Assembly: GCA_020632695.1 (NCBI GenBank)
Contig: JACKFB010000008.1
Coordinates: 124,001-188,000, forward strand
Direction of reading: 5' to 3'
DNA length: 64,000 nt
From: Deltaproteobacteria bacterium
Lineage (GTDB): Bacteria; Myxococcota_A; UBA9042; PHBI01; JACKFB01
In this document: positions 63,979 to 64,000 of the stretch, in pieces
Layout: each line of letters starts with the position of its first letter
How positions within the stretch are numbered: the stretch's first letter is position 1
Position numbers and translations under genes: made by a program
The notes under the pieces: model-generated
Told to the model about the DNA's origin: nothing
What the model saw: the letters and a program-made list of their open reading frames with translations, nothing else
Databases searched by the model: none

Positions 63979-64000
63979 GCGAGCGAGCGCTGACCGGCGG

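Overview
The window is very GC-rich chromosomal DNA, probably from a myxobacterium-like member of the Myxococcota (former Deltaproteobacteria). The reasons are the many lipoproteins with Asp/Ala-rich or Cys-rich stretches after the lipobox, a Ser/Thr kinase with a PEGA domain, an FHA-GAF sigma-54 activator, TPR, HEAT and HYDIN-like envelope proteins, and heavy use of GTG starts. This placement is an inference from gene content, not a phylogeny. I see no phage, insertion sequence, CRISPR array or replication origin.

Layout. 1-9640: a truncated TPR membrane protein, a B12/radical-SAM protein fused to DUF2344, a HEAT-repeat protein fused to a degenerate alpha/beta hydrolase, an L,D-transpeptidase and a secreted protein made of two copies of an unknown domain. 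9641-14041: citrate synthase, a short-chain dehydrogenase, a TPR protein, acylphosphatase and tmRNA. 14083-23735: GH92 glycosidase lipoprotein, secreted nuclease/phosphatase-fold lipoprotein, DUF2461 protein, PAP2 phosphatase, a sarcosine-oxidase-like flavoenzyme overlapping an AlkA-type glycosylase, two palindromic repeats and glycerol-3-phosphate dehydrogenase. 23674-28988 (minus): a tightly overlapped unit of 7TM-cyclase, O-antigen-ligase-like protein, ABC ATPase and ABC permease. 29175-30965: ammonium transporter plus PII. 31217-37125: an outer-membrane barrel and a lipoprotein-like protein facing a LolA-like protein plus an RND/MMPL exporter. 37461-45033: a HYDIN/PKD lipoprotein, a large noncoding composite repeat, a patatin with a possible C-terminal barrel, and a tandem-repeat Cys-rich lipoprotein. 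45080-53259 (minus): a full cbb3 oxidase locus (ccoI, ccoS, fused ccoNO, ccoQ, one-haem ccoP, ccoG, a short ccoH-like gene and a TauE/SafE-like gene). 53558-55697: tRNA-Val, tRNA-Asp and aspartyl-tRNA synthetase. 55813-63978: a Ser/Thr kinase and partner, the second copy of the composite repeat, and an FHA-GAF-sigma54 activator leading three overlapping envelope genes.

Most unusual content. Two copies of a composite intergenic element lie 19 kb apart. Each starts just after the stop codon of a plus-strand gene and consists of a 65-90 unit hexanucleotide tract (CCGA[G/C]N), a 157-bp block with only 3 differences between copies, and a 144-bp near-palindrome whose inner arms differ between copies yet stay complementary. 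A separate pair of 65-bp palindromes upstream of glpD also shows a compensatory base-pair change. Other notable items are a fully degenerate hydrolase triad fused to HEAT repeats, a PII protein with Val at the usual uridylylation position 51, and a sensor-cyclase operon tied to surface-polymer export genes.
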